Shown piece by piece: positions 1-9,540 of a stretch of DNA of 64,000 nucleotides. Below the pieces are notes generated by a model. It made no database searches. It had not been told where the DNA came from and worked only from the letters and a program-made list of their open reading frames with translations. Each line of letters starts with the position of its first letter. The first letter of the stretch is position 1. A program made the position numbers and the translations under genes. Origin of the DNA: Paraconexibacter sp040581415 (GTDB taxonomy: Bacteria > Actinomycetota > Thermoleophilia > Solirubrobacterales > Solirubrobacteraceae); contig NZ_CP114014.1 of assembly GCF_040581415.1 (NCBI RefSeq), positions 5,580,001 through 5,644,000 on the forward strand. Direction: 5' to 3'.

Positions 1-870
1 CGGGCCGACGACCCGTTCGCGGCCGGACACGAGGACCGCACCCCGCCGGCGATCCTCGAGCGCGGGGCGGGCGGGTCCGCGGCGCCCGGCGGCGGCTGGG
101 CCGTGCGCGTCGTCCCCAACCTCTACCCGGCGCTGACGCCGGACGCCGCGGACCCGGAGCCCTCGCACCGCCCCGACCTGTTCGGCGCTGCCGCCGCGAC
201 GGGTGCCAGCGAGGTGATCGTCAATGCGCCCGACCCCGTCCACTCCCTGGCCGACCTAGACGCTGCGCAGGTGGCCCTCGCGGTCGACGTCTGGCGCGAG
301 CGCATGCGGGCCCACCCCGACGCGGCGTACGTCCACGTGCACGTCAACGAGCGCGCCGAGGGCGGCGCGACGCAGCCGCACACGCACGCGCAGCTGCTGG
401 CGCTCGACTTCGTCCCCGCCCTCGTGGCCCGCGAGCGCGAGCGCTTCGGCGCCTACGCCACGCGCACGATGGGCGGCGACCTGCTCAGCGACCTGCTGCA
501 GGAGGAGGTCCGCCAGCGCGACCGGATCGTCGCCATCGACTCCGAGGCCGTCCTGCTGGCGCCGTACGCGTCCGCGTCCCCGTACCGGCTGATGCTGGTC
601 CCGCGCCGCGGCCGCGACCGGTTCGAGGCGGAAGGGCCGTCCGGCGCCGCGCTGCTCCACGACGGCCTGCAGCGCCTCAAGCGGCGGTTCGGCAGCTCGC
701 CGCCGCTGACCCTCTGGGTGCGGACCGCGCCGCAGGGCGCGACCCGCTTCTGCTGGCACATCGAGATCGCGCCGCGGCTCACGGCGCTGGCCGGCCTGGA
801 GCTCGGCACGGGCGTGCACCTGAACCCCGTCGCACCCGAGCTGGCCGCCGCCGAGCTCCGCGACGCGTGA
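1..870 (+). CDS. GalT/HIT-superfamily nucleotidyltransferase-like protein (5' end outside window)
   Basis: The frame is open from base 1, so the start lies upstream of the window. The visible 289 residues resemble galactose-1-phosphate uridylyltransferases of the HIT superfamily: an N-terminal segment DDPFAAGHEDRTPP, then RVVPNLYPAL, then the active-site-like QPHTHAQ. Known family members use a CxxC zinc pair just before GxExxTPP and an HxHxQ motif for nucleotidyl transfer. Here both cysteines are replaced (D and A), so the zinc site looks lost while the histidine motif is kept. The stop codon overlaps the GTG start of the next gene (GTGA), which implies translational coupling. Activity on galactose-1-phosphate is not assured; it could be a divergent HIT hydrolase or phosphorylase. 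Confidence 0.75.
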   Translation, partial: RADDPFAAGHEDRTPPAILERGAGGSAAPGGGWAVRVVPNLYPALTPDAADPEPSHRPDLFGAAAATGASEVIVNAPDPVHSLADLDAAQVALAVDVWRERMRAHPDAAYVHVHVNERAEGGATQPHTHAQLLALDFVPALVARERERFGAYATRTMGGDLLSDLLQEEVRQRDRIVAIDSEAVLLAPYASASPYRLMLVPRRGRDRFEAEGPSGAALLHDGLQRLKRRFGSSPPLTLWVRTAPQGATRFCWHIEIAPRLTALAGLELGTGVHLNPVAPELAAAELRDA

Positions 871-1787
871 TCCTCGTCATCGCCGGGATCCTCGCGTCGG
901 CGGGGCTGGGCGCGGCGTTCGAGCACCGCTGGCGCGAACGGACCATCCCCGTCACCGACCGGGCGATCCAGCTCCTGCTGTACGTCCTGATGCCGTTCGT
1001 GACGTTCTTCTCGCTGGCCCGGCTGGACCTGGGCAGCGGCGTCGGACTCGGCCTGCTGGTCGGCTGGATCGAGCTGCTCGTGGTCGGCGGGATCGGGTGG
1101 CTCGTCGCGACGCGGCTGCTCGGCCTGGACCGCGCCGGGGCCGGCACGCTGACGATCTGCTGCCTGCTGGCGAACACCGGCTACCTCGGCGTCCCGCTGA
1201 ACGCAGCGCTGCTGGGGCACGACGCGATCGGGCCGGCGATCGCGTGGGACGTGGCGATCAGCGGGCCGATGCTGTTCGTCTTCGGCTTCGGGATCGCCGC
1301 CGCCTGCGGGACGAAGGCCGGGGAGACGGCGCGCGAGCGGGTCCGGGCGTTCCTGACGCGCAACCCCCCGCTGCTCGCGCTCGTCGCCGGCCTGGTCGCG
1401 CCAGACGTGCTGGCCCCGGACATCCTGGTCACGATCGCCCATGACGCCGCGATCGCCCTGCTGCCCGTCGGCTTCTTCGTGCTTGGCGTGCACCTCGCCC
1501 GCGAGCAGGACGAGGGCGTGGTCCGGTTCCCGCCCCCGCTCACCCGGCCCATCGGGGCGATCATCGGGCTGCGCCTCGTCGCCGCCCCGGTCCTCTTCGG
1601 GGTCCTGGCGCTGACGCTGGCCGACGTCCCCGACGCCTACCGGCTGCAGGCCGCGATGCCCTGCGGCATCAACGCGCTGATCGCCGCGCACACCTACGGG
1701 CTCGACCTGCGGATGGCCGCGAGCGCCGTCGCCTGGACGACCGGGCTGGCCGTGGCCGCGTCCGGCGTCGCGGGTGTCGTGACGTAG
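867..1787 (+). CDS. AEC-family (auxin efflux carrier-like) membrane transporter
   Basis: This 306-residue, strongly hydrophobic protein has evenly spaced membrane helices from residue 2 to the C-terminus and a central hydrophilic loop near residues 150-165. Sequences such as TICCLLANTGYLGVPLN (early half) and MPCGINALIAAHTYGLD (late half) match the paired glycine/asparagine helices of AEC permeases, which export small organic acids in characterised bacterial members. The GTG start overlaps the preceding stop by 4 bp. The substrate cannot be read from the sequence. The TAG stop is itself the first three bases of the TAGCCT box in front of dtd. Confidence 0.85.
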   Translation: MILVIAGILASAGLGAAFEHRWRERTIPVTDRAIQLLLYVLMPFVTFFSLARLDLGSGVGLGLLVGWIELLVVGGIGWLVATRLLGLDRAGAGTLTICCLLANTGYLGVPLNAALLGHDAIGPAIAWDVAISGPMLFVFGFGIAAACGTKAGETARERVRAFLTRNPPLLALVAGLVAPDVLAPDILVTIAHDAAIALLPVGFFVLGVHLAREQDEGVVRFPPPLTRPIGAIIGLRLVAAPVLFGVLALTLADVPDAYRLQAAMPCGINALIAAHTYGLDLRMAASAVAWTTGLAVAASGVAGVVT

Positions 1788-1790
1788 CCT
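1785..1790 (+). promoter_or_regulatory. -10 box (TAGCCT) of a leaderless dtd promoter
   Basis: TAGCCT lies 6 nt before the dtd ATG and includes the stop codon of the upstream gene. Transcription would start at or next to the ATG. No convincing -35 element is visible. Confidence 0.5.
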
Positions 1791-1796
1791 GCGGCG

Positions 1797-2219
1797 ATGC
1801 GTGCCGTCGTCCAGCGGGTCTCGTCCGCCTCCGTCAGCGTCGGCGGGGAGGTCGTCGGCGCCATCGACGCCGGGCTCCTCGTCCTGCTGGGGATCACCCA
1901 CGAGGACACGGCCCAGATCGCGGACAGGCTCGCGGACAAGCTGCTGAAGCTGCGGATCTTCTCAGGTGCCGACGGGCGGATGAACGAGCCGCTCGGCCCG
2001 GACCGCCGCGTGCTCTGCGTCAGCCAGTTCACGCTCTACGGCGACGCCCGCAAGGGCACGCGCCCGTCCTACGTCGCTGCCGCCCGGCCCGAGCAGGCCG
2101 AGCCGCTCTACACGCGGGTCTGCGACGCCCTCGGCGCCGAGCGGGGCGTCTTCGGGGCGGACATGCAGGTGGCGCTGGTGAACGACGGGCCGGTGACGCT
2201 GGTCCTCGACGTCGACTGA
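1797..2219 (+). CDS. dtd: D-aminoacyl-tRNA deacylase
   Basis: The 140-residue product has the length of DTD proteins, cytoplasmic enzymes that hydrolyse D-amino acids from mischarged tRNAs. It shows the diagnostic motifs MRAVVQRVSSASV at the start, SQFTLYGDARKGTRPSY in the middle, and the Gly-cis-Pro signature NDGPVTLVLD at the end. The ATG is placed 6 nt after TAGCCT. An inverted repeat follows the stop. Confidence 0.97.
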   Translation: MRAVVQRVSSASVSVGGEVVGAIDAGLLVLLGITHEDTAQIADRLADKLLKLRIFSGADGRMNEPLGPDRRVLCVSQFTLYGDARKGTRPSYVAAARPEQAEPLYTRVCDALGAERGVFGADMQVALVNDGPVTLVLDVD

Positions 2220-2229
2220 ACGGCGCGCT

Positions 2230-2272
2230 CGATGTGCCACCACACGCCACCCGCGCACGTGGTGGCACATCG
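2230..2272. repeat. 14-bp perfect inverted repeat after dtd
   Basis: The arms CGATGTGCCACCAC (2230-2243) and GTGGTGGCACATCG (2259-2272) are perfect complements around a 15-nt loop. There is no T-run, so it is either a Rho-independent-like stem for dtd or a protein-binding site ahead of the next gene. Confidence 0.7.
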
Positions 2273-2304
2273 ACGGTGGCGGGACGCCGTCCGCGGGCCG
2301 AACG

Positions 2305-2310
2305 TAGACT
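2305..2310 (+). promoter_or_regulatory. -10 box (TAGACT) setting the start at 2318
   Basis: TAGACT ends 7 nt before ATG 2318. It supports that ATG over an in-frame start at 2234, which would place the inverted repeat inside the coding sequence. Confidence 0.5.
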
Positions 2311-2317
2311 GCCCGCC

Positions 2318-2956
2318 ATGCCGCCGACCGATCGCTACGTCTGCTCCTTCGCCGCCGAGCCGCCGCAGGATCCGCTGCCCTACGGCCGCTGGGGCGACCG
2401 CCTGCGGGTCGAGTTCCTCGCCGCCTGCCTGCGCATCGACGACGAGGGCGAGGACCTGGGCGAGGCCGGCGAGATCGTCTGGTACCCGGACCGCACCTAC
2501 AACGGCCGCACGTACGTCCCCGCGTCGACCCGCACGACGACCGACTACGAGCTCTACGGGTACGTGTCCTTCCAGCCCGCGACCGACGGCGGGGACGCGA
2601 CCGACCTGCAGGCGACCGCCGACTTCACGGCCGAGACCGCCGAGGCGAACCCCGACTGGCAGCTCGACCTGTGCGAGGACGTCATCGACGGCTGGCGCGG
2701 AGAGGGCGGGAACGTCGCTGCGATGACGCTCGTCTGGGGCCGGCCGATGGTCGGGGACGGCGCGATCGTGACGGCCGAGCTGGCAGGCCTCGCGGTCGAC
2801 CAGTGCGTCCTGGAGGACGGCCGCTTCACGCTGATCGCCCCGGACAACTACCGGGGGGACATCCTCGACATCAAGCTCTTCAGCGACGCGGGCAAGGAGC
2901 TCGCGTCGGAGTCGCTCTACGAAGAGGACGACGAAGACGAAGACGAGGAGGAGTAG
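2318..2956 (+). CDS. Acidic hypothetical protein
   Basis: I do not recognise this 212-residue protein. It is soluble and acidic, without signal peptide or membrane segment, rich in Asp/Glu/Trp/Tyr, and ends in an almost pure acidic tail (EEDDEDEDEEE). The segment MVGDGAIVTAELAGLAVDQC near residues 144-163 looks like beta-structure. The start follows a leaderless TAGACT box, so it appears to be transcribed alone and to end at the strong hairpin at 2973-3022. A cytoplasmic binding protein is possible, but no function is claimed. Confidence 0.7.
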   Translation: MPPTDRYVCSFAAEPPQDPLPYGRWGDRLRVEFLAACLRIDDEGEDLGEAGEIVWYPDRTYNGRTYVPASTRTTTDYELYGYVSFQPATDGGDATDLQATADFTAETAEANPDWQLDLCEDVIDGWRGEGGNVAAMTLVWGRPMVGDGAIVTAELAGLAVDQCVLEDGRFTLIAPDNYRGDILDIKLFSDAGKELASESLYEEDDEDEDEEE

Positions 2957-2972
2957 CCAGGCCTCCTCGCCC

Positions 2973-3022
2973 GTCTGACGACCAGTTCTGGTCGCTGCAA
3001 CGACCAGAACTGGACGTCAGAC
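2973..3022. terminator. Long hairpin between convergent genes, carrying CCAGAACTGGACGT
   Basis: The arms 2973-2994 and 3001-3022 pair over 22 bp with one mismatch around a 6-nt loop (CTGCAA). It lies between the ends of the 2318 gene and the convergent ABC operon, so it probably ends both transcripts. The right arm contains CCAGAACTGGACGT (3004-3017), which recurs as its complement at 12471-12484, so it may also bind a protein. Confidence 0.7.
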
Positions 3023-3057
3023 CGCCCGGGGGACCGCCGGCGCGCAGTCCACGGCAG

Positions 3058-4138
3058 TCAGGCCGCTGCGGTCGGGACCTGCGCGCCGACCTCGCGGTCG
3101 GTCAGCGGGAAGTGGCAGGCGGCGATCGACCCGCCGTCCTTGACCTCGAGCTGGGGCTCGTCCACGTCGCAGGTCCCCATGACCGCCTTCGGGCAACGGG
3201 TGTGGAACCGGCAGGCCGACGGCGGATTCGCCGGGGACGGGACGTCACCACCCAGGATCTGCCGCTTCTTCGCGGCGGCGAGCACCGGATCGGGGACCGG
3301 GACCGCGCTGAGCAGGGCGCCGGTGTACGGGTGACGCGGGCGGGCGTACAGCTCGTCGGCGGACGCCAGCTCGACGACCTTGCCCAGGTACATCACGGCG
3401 ATCCGGTCGCACATGTGACGGACGACCGACAGGTCGTGCGCGATGAAGATGATCGTCAGCCCGAGGTCGCGCTGCAGGTCGCGCAGGAGGTTCAGGATCT
3501 GCGCCTGGATCGACACGTCGAGTGCGGACACCGGCTCGTCGGCGACGACGATCTTCGGCTTCAGGGCGATCGCGCGCGCGACCCCGATCCGCTGGCGCTG
3601 GCCGCCGGAGAACTCGTGGGGCAGGCGGTTGTAGTGCTCGGGGTTCAGGCCGACCTGGTCCATCAGCTCCTGGACGAGCTTCTTGCGCTTGTCCTCGTCC
3701 GTCTCGGTGCCGTGGATGATGAACGGCTCGCTGATGATCGAGCCGACGGTCTTGCGCGGGTTCAGCGACGAGTACGGGTCCTGGAAGATCATCTGCATGT
3801 CGCGGCGCAGGGGCTTGAGCTCCTTGCGCGACAGCGTGGCGATGTCCTGGCCCTGATACAGGATCTGGCCGCTGGTGGGGTCGAGCAGGCGCATGATCAG
3901 CCGGGCGGTCGTCGACTTGCCGCAGCCCGACTCCCCGACGATACCGAGCGTCTCGCCCGCAGCGACGTCGAAGCTGACGCCGTCGACCGCGCGGACGGCA
4001 CCGACCTGGCGCGCGAGGATGATGCCCTTCTTGATCGGGAAGTGCTTCTTGAGGTCCTTGACCTCGATGATCGGCTCGCGCTTCGGCGGGACGGTCGCGC
4101 CTTTCGACAGGTTCGCGCCCTTGCCGAGGTCCGGGGGA

Positions 4139-4146
<8 letters not shown>
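3058..4146 (-). CDS. Peptide/opine-type ABC importer, ATP-binding subunit (OppF/DppF-like)
   Basis: This 362-residue ATPase has Walker A GESGCGKST, a Q-loop MIFQDPYSSLNP, the ABC signature EFSGGQRQR, Walker B KIVVADEPVSALD, and an H-loop histidine in IFIAHDLSVV. The C-terminal extension CRFHTRCPKAVMGTC is the cysteine-rich oligopeptide-transporter tail that can hold an Fe-S cluster in related proteins. It is last in a five-gene minus-strand operon and overlaps its upstream neighbour by 8 bp. It would energise import of peptides or similar solutes from the inner face of the membrane. The substrate is not predictable. Confidence 0.95.
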
Positions 4147-5284
<1,138 letters not shown>

Positions 5285-5285
5285 G

Positions 5286-6239
5286 TCAGTACCTCACGCG
5301 CGGGTCGAGGAACGCGTACAGGATGTCGACGACCAGGCTCGCCAGGCAGACGGCCAGTGCCAGGAACAGGGTCGTCCCCTGGATCATCTGCAGGTCGCCG
5401 CGGGAGATCGCGTCGAACGACAGGCGACCGATGCCCTGGATCGAGAAGACCGACTCGGTGAGGATCGCGCCGCCGACGAGGATGCCGACGTCGAGCCCGA
5501 GGACCGTGATCAGCGGGGTGATCGCCGATCTGAGCCCGTGGCGGATGACCGACCGGCCCGGCAGGCCCTTGGCGCGGGCCGTGCGGATGTAGTCCTCGCC
5601 CATCACCTCGAGCATGTTCGATCTGAGCAGCCGCGCGTAGATCGCGGCGAACGCGGACGCGAGGACGAGCCACGGCATGATCAGCGCGTGGCCCTTGTCG
5701 AAGAACCCGTCGGCGTTGCCGTACGCGCCGACGCCGGGTAGCAGCGGGAACTTGCCGAGGTCGTTCGAGAAGAGGTAGGTGACGACGAGGCCGAGCCAGT
5801 AGACCGGCGCCGAGATGAGGACGAGCGCGCCGCCCATCATCAGGCGGTCGAGGATCGACCCGCGCTTGATGGCGGAGATCGTGCCGATGACGATGCCGGC
5901 GAGGAACCAGATGATCGCCGCGCCGGAGATCAGGTAGAGGGTGTTGGGCAGCCGGTCGAAGATCGTCTCCTTGACCTCGACGTTGTTCACGTACGAGCGA
6001 CCGAAGTCGAAGTGGAAGACGAGCCGCTCCATGTAGTTCTTGAACTGCTCCGGCTTGGACTTGTCGAGCCCGAGCTGCTCACGGATCGCCTCGACGGCGT
6101 CCGGGGTCGGGTTCTTGCCGGCACGCAGGAGGGCGGGGTCGGCGCTCGGCAGCAGGTTGAAGATGCCGAACGTGATCGAGCTGATGAGGAACAGCAGCAG
6201 GACCGTCCAGAGGACGCGGCGGATGATGTAGGTGCCCAT
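5286..6239 (-). CDS. ABC importer permease (OppB/DppB-like)
   Basis: This 317-residue inner-membrane permease begins MGTYIIRRVLWTV, the classic DppB N-terminus, followed by a long periplasmic loop and five further membrane helices. The EAA-type coupling segment RARAKGLPGRSVIRHGLRSA, about 100 residues from the end, contacts the ATPases. It lies between the binding-protein gene, separated by a hairpin, and the first ATPase gene. Its heterodimer partner is the permease at 8217-9185. Confidence 0.95.
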   Translation of the reverse strand: MGTYIIRRVLWTVLLLFLISSITFGIFNLLPSADPALLRAGKNPTPDAVEAIREQLGLDKSKPEQFKNYMERLVFHFDFGRSYVNNVEVKETIFDRLPNTLYLISGAAIIWFLAGIVIGTISAIKRGSILDRLMMGGALVLISAPVYWLGLVVTYLFSNDLGKFPLLPGVGAYGNADGFFDKGHALIMPWLVLASAFAAIYARLLRSNMLEVMGEDYIRTARAKGLPGRSVIRHGLRSAITPLITVLGLDVGILVGGAILTESVFSIQGIGRLSFDAISRGDLQMIQGTTLFLALAVCLASLVVDILYAFLDPRVRY

Positions 6240-6263
6240 TGGCGTCCTAGGTCCGGCGGATCC

Positions 6264-6295
6264 GGCGGGCGGGGATCGGTCGACCCCCGCCCGCC
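6264..6295 (-). terminator. Hairpin between binding-protein and permease genes
   Basis: The 11-bp GC-only arms 6264-6274 and 6285-6295 pair around a 10-nt loop, 20 nt past the binding-protein stop on the minus strand. No T-run follows. It probably stabilises the 3' end of the binding-protein message or terminates part of the transcripts, giving more binding protein than membrane subunits. Confidence 0.6.
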
Positions 6296-6314
6296 GTCAC
6301 ACGCGCGAGTCGAC

Positions 6315-8096
6315 CTACTTCAGCGACGTGAAGCTGTAGTCGAGGAGCGTGTAGTAGCCGTTGACCGCACCGGCCACGTCCTTGGACCAGATGATGGTCG
6401 TCTTGTCCCAGATGAACGGGATGGCCGGCGCCTGGTCGACGATCAGCTTGTCGATCGCGGCCCACGCCTTGAAGCGCTCGTCACCGGTGAGCAGCGCGGC
6501 CTTGTCCATCGCCGCGTCGATCGCCGGGTCCTGCAGCGCGCCGAGGTTGTTGTTGCCGCCGTCGGGGTTGTAGGACGACCCCTTGAACGTCGGCTCCAGC
6601 ATCGACTGCGGGTCGTTGAAGTCCTTGAACCACCCAGCGGCGCCGCAGATCGCGACCTCCTTCTTCGGCACCTGGCAGTACTCGGTGTAGACCGCGTCCT
6701 GCGGCACCTGGCGGAGCCGGATCTTGAAGCCGAGCTTCTCGAGCTGCGCCTTGGCGACGAGCGCCTGCGCCTTGCCCGGGTCCGCGTTGGCCGTGATCAT
6801 CAGCAGCTCTTCCTTGCCGGTGTACTTGCCCGACGGGTAGCCGGCCTTCTTCATGTACTCGGCGGCGAGCGCCGCGTCGCCGCGGGGGTTGGCCAGGAAG
6901 TCCTGCCCCGGGCCCTTGGCGCCGCCGGCCTCCTCGAAGCCGGGGACTCCCGGCGGGATGAAGTGCGTGCCGGGGTCACCGACGAACTTGCCGCCACGGG
7001 CCTTGATGGCCGCGGTGCGGTCGAAGCCGGCGAGGATCGCCTTGCGGACGTTGATGTTGTCCAGCGGCTTGATCTTCTGGTTCAGCGGGAACCAGCGGAA
7101 GCCACCGGACGCGACCTGCCCGTATTGCTCCTTGTACCGCGTGACCGCGAGCTTCAGCTCGGCCGAGGGCGGGTTCGTGTCGATCGCCATGTGCGATCCC
7201 TCGAGGATCTGCTGGGCCGCGACCGACATGTTCGACTCGTTGGTCGTGATCTTGATCTCGTCCAGGTAGGCCGGGCGGTAGTCCGTGGCCTTGTTCCAGT
7301 TCGGGTTGCGGACGAGGTTGATCGACTTGCCGGCCTGGTACCCGGTGGTGTTGCCCTGGGCGTCGTTCTTGACCATGTACGGGCCGGACGCGACGACGTG
7401 GGTGTTGTACGTCGACGGGTTCTTCGCGTCGAACTTCTCCGCGTACTCCTGCGGCACCGGCGCCGTGATCGGCATGACCAGGGCCGGGGCGACCGACGGG
7501 GCGGAGGCCGTTGAGAGCTTGAAGACGATGGTGTTGTCGTCCGGCGTCGTGATGCCGCTGATCGGCTTCACGCCCGTGGTCGGCTTCTTCGGGGCGCCGA
7601 CGATGGACGCGAAGAAGAAGGTGTACTGGCCGCCGACGTTCTTGGAGAAGGCCCGCTCGAACGCGTACTTGACGTCCTTGGACGTGATGACCCGGTTCAC
7701 CGGGGGCGCGAACTTGACGTTCTTCTGGAGCTTGACCGTGATGGTCTTGTTGTCCGGCGCGATCTCGGGCTCGCCGTCCGCGAGGTCGGGCACGGGGACG
7801 TCCTCGCCCGGCTTGAACGAGTAGAGCGTCTTGTTGGTCGCGTAGATGACCTGGTAGCCGCCGGTGTAGTACGAGTGCCCGGGGTCGAGGTAGTCGACAT
7901 CGCTGGCGCCGAGCTGCGTGAGGACGCCGCCCTGCTTGCCCTCGGTCGGCGCCTTGGCCGGCGTGCCGGTGCTGGCGGTCGTCGCCGACCCGGCCGGGGT
8001 GCTGCTGGTGTCGTCGTCGCTTCCGCAGGCGGAGACGCCGAGCGCGAGCGCGCTGACCCCTCCGGCGAGAACGAGACGCATCATGCGACTGGTCAT
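6315..8096 (-). CDS. ABC importer solute-binding lipoprotein (SBP family 5)
   Basis: This 593-residue protein carries a lipoprotein signal peptide (MTSRMMRLVLAGG, cleavage before C in GVSAC) and then a Ser/Thr-rich linker. The body is a family 5 binding protein: LDPGHSYYTGGYQVIYATNK near residue 75, SKDVKYAFERAFSKNVG near 145, and RKAILAGFDR near 355. It would capture peptides or related solutes outside the membrane for the flanking permeases. A clear Shine-Dalgarno sequence (GAAAGGA) precedes the ATG, and a 16-bp palindrome lies at 8115-8130 in the leader. The gene is second in its operon, behind a permease gene, which is unusual. Confidence 0.95.
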   Translation of the reverse strand: MTSRMMRLVLAGGVSALALGVSACGSDDDTSSTPAGSATTASTGTPAKAPTEGKQGGVLTQLGASDVDYLDPGHSYYTGGYQVIYATNKTLYSFKPGEDVPVPDLADGEPEIAPDNKTITVKLQKNVKFAPPVNRVITSKDVKYAFERAFSKNVGGQYTFFFASIVGAPKKPTTGVKPISGITTPDDNTIVFKLSTASAPSVAPALVMPITAPVPQEYAEKFDAKNPSTYNTHVVASGPYMVKNDAQGNTTGYQAGKSINLVRNPNWNKATDYRPAYLDEIKITTNESNMSVAAQQILEGSHMAIDTNPPSAELKLAVTRYKEQYGQVASGGFRWFPLNQKIKPLDNINVRKAILAGFDRTAAIKARGGKFVGDPGTHFIPPGVPGFEEAGGAKGPGQDFLANPRGDAALAAEYMKKAGYPSGKYTGKEELLMITANADPGKAQALVAKAQLEKLGFKIRLRQVPQDAVYTEYCQVPKKEVAICGAAGWFKDFNDPQSMLEPTFKGSSYNPDGGNNNLGALQDPAIDAAMDKAALLTGDERFKAWAAIDKLIVDQAPAIPFIWDKTTIIWSKDVAGAVNGYYTLLDYSFTSLK

Positions 8097-8114
8097 GGTT
8101 GTCCTTTCGGTGGT

Positions 8115-8130
8115 GAGGCCCGCGGGCCTC
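8115..8130. repeat. 16-bp perfect palindrome in the binding-protein leader
   Basis: GAGGCCCGCGGGCCTC reads the same on both strands and sits just ahead of the Shine-Dalgarno sequence of the binding-lipoprotein gene. It could shield the mRNA 5' end after processing, or be an operator. It lies in the only long gap inside the operon. Confidence 0.5.
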
Positions 8131-8216
8131 GATGCGAGACGTACGGCAAGTGCACTGCGGTGGTGCTGCGATGAGCGGTGTTCATGCGTCGCATGCGAAG
8201 GGGGCGGCCGGTGGGC

Positions 8217-9185
8217 CTACTTGCCGGCCTTCGAGTTGAGCGCGTCCTGCAGGCCGTCGCCCACCAGGTTGAAGGCGAGCACGGTGATGAGGAGCGCTGC
8301 TCCGGGGAAGGTCATGTACCACCAGGCGTCGCGGAAGATCCGGGACGCGTCCGAGAGCATCTGCCCCCAGGAGGCGGCGTCCGGGTCGGCGCCGACGCCG
8401 AGGAAGCTGAGCGCCGCCTCGTAGAGGACGTTCTGCGGGATCAGGACCGTCGCGTAGACGATGATCGGCGCGACCAGGTTGGGGAGGATCTCGCGGAAGA
8501 TGATGCGCCGGTCGGAGGCGCCGAGCGACCGGGCCGCGTCGACGAACTCGCGCTCGCGCAGGGACAGCACCTGTCCGCGCACGATCCGGGCCATGTACGG
8601 CCAGGACGTGAGCACGATCACGAAGATCACCACGCCGAGGCCCGGCTGCAGGACGCCGCCGAGGCAGCCGTCCTTGCCGGAGCAGGCGACGCCGATGCCC
8701 ACCGCGAGGACGAGCACGGGGAACGCCAGGACGAGGTCCATCGTGCGCGTCAGCAGGCTGTCGACCCAGCCGCGGTAGTAGCCGGCGATGAGGCCGACGC
8801 TGACGCCGATGATCACAGTCAGGAACGTCGCGATGAAGGCGGTCTGCAGCGACACGCGCGACCCGTACACGACGCGCGAGAAGACGTCGCGGCCGAGGTC
8901 GTCGACCCCGAACGGATGCGCGCCGGTCGGGCCGAACGGCTGGCCGAAGTCGTCGGTGAGGTCCGAGTTCGTGACGTTCGGCTTCGGCGTCCCCACGATC
9001 TTGATAATCAGCGGCGCGAGGATCGCCATCAGGATGACGAGCACGACGACGATCAGCGCGGCGAGCGCGACCTTGTCGCTGCGCAGGCGCCGCCAGAAGA
9101 GCTCGAGCGGCGAGCGCGCCGCGATGACGCTCACGCCGGGATCGAGTGGCTCCAGGCCCCCGGCGTCCCCTGCCACCTCGGTCAT
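8217..9185 (-). CDS. ABC importer permease (OppC/DppC-like)
   Basis: First gene of the minus-strand importer operon. A cytoplasmic N-terminus of about 35 residues precedes the first helix (KVALAALIVVVLVILMAILA). The domain GVDDLGRDVFSRVVYGSRVSL around residue 95 and the coupling loop DAARSLGASDRRIIFREILP near residue 215 are hallmarks of the DppC half-permease. The chosen ATG gives 322 residues (MTEVAGDAGG). An in-frame TTG at 9197, with GGAG nearby upstream, would add four residues and cannot be excluded. Confidence 0.93.
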   Translation of the reverse strand: MTEVAGDAGGLEPLDPGVSVIAARSPLELFWRRLRSDKVALAALIVVVLVILMAILAPLIIKIVGTPKPNVTNSDLTDDFGQPFGPTGAHPFGVDDLGRDVFSRVVYGSRVSLQTAFIATFLTVIIGVSVGLIAGYYRGWVDSLLTRTMDLVLAFPVLVLAVGIGVACSGKDGCLGGVLQPGLGVVIFVIVLTSWPYMARIVRGQVLSLREREFVDAARSLGASDRRIIFREILPNLVAPIIVYATVLIPQNVLYEAALSFLGVGADPDAASWGQMLSDASRIFRDAWWYMTFPGAALLITVLAFNLVGDGLQDALNSKAGK

Positions 9186-9197
9186 CGGGGTGCTCAA

Positions 9198-9540
9198 GAG
9201 CGATGGCTCCGAGCGGGGACGGACGAGGCGAGGGTGAGCGGCATGGGGGTGGGGTGTGGCCTGGGTACTCGGGCGCAGACCGGCGCGGCCCGCCGACTTG
9301 GTGAGCTGAGCGGACCATACCCCGCACGGTCTGGTCGCGTCACGAGAAACTCACCCTGCAACGCAGCTTGTCAGCATGCGAGCGCCAGGTGGTTGGACCA
9401 TGTGGCAGAGACGGGGCGCCCTGGTTTAGCCCGTCCGGCGCGAAGGGCGCTCGAAAGGCCTGCATCACGCCGGGATTCGACCTGCACGACACCCGCCGGA
9501 TCGTCGCCTCGGCGCGTCCGACGACGCCCCGGGGCGCGGT
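9198..9540. other. 343-nt intergenic region upstream of the importer operon
   Basis: I see no credible gene here. It separates two minus-strand genes. On the minus strand GTGACG (9338-9343) and TATGGT (9314-9319) are 18 bp apart and could be a vegetative-type promoter for the importer operon. GCGCCCT and AGGGCGC near 9419-9451 can pair as a weak stem following the beta-propeller gene's neighbourhood. Confidence 0.35.

Noticed and set aside
9198..9540. Small gene in the gap upstream of the importer
   Set aside because: Available frames lack a plausible start, composition or domain, and overlap likely promoter sequence.
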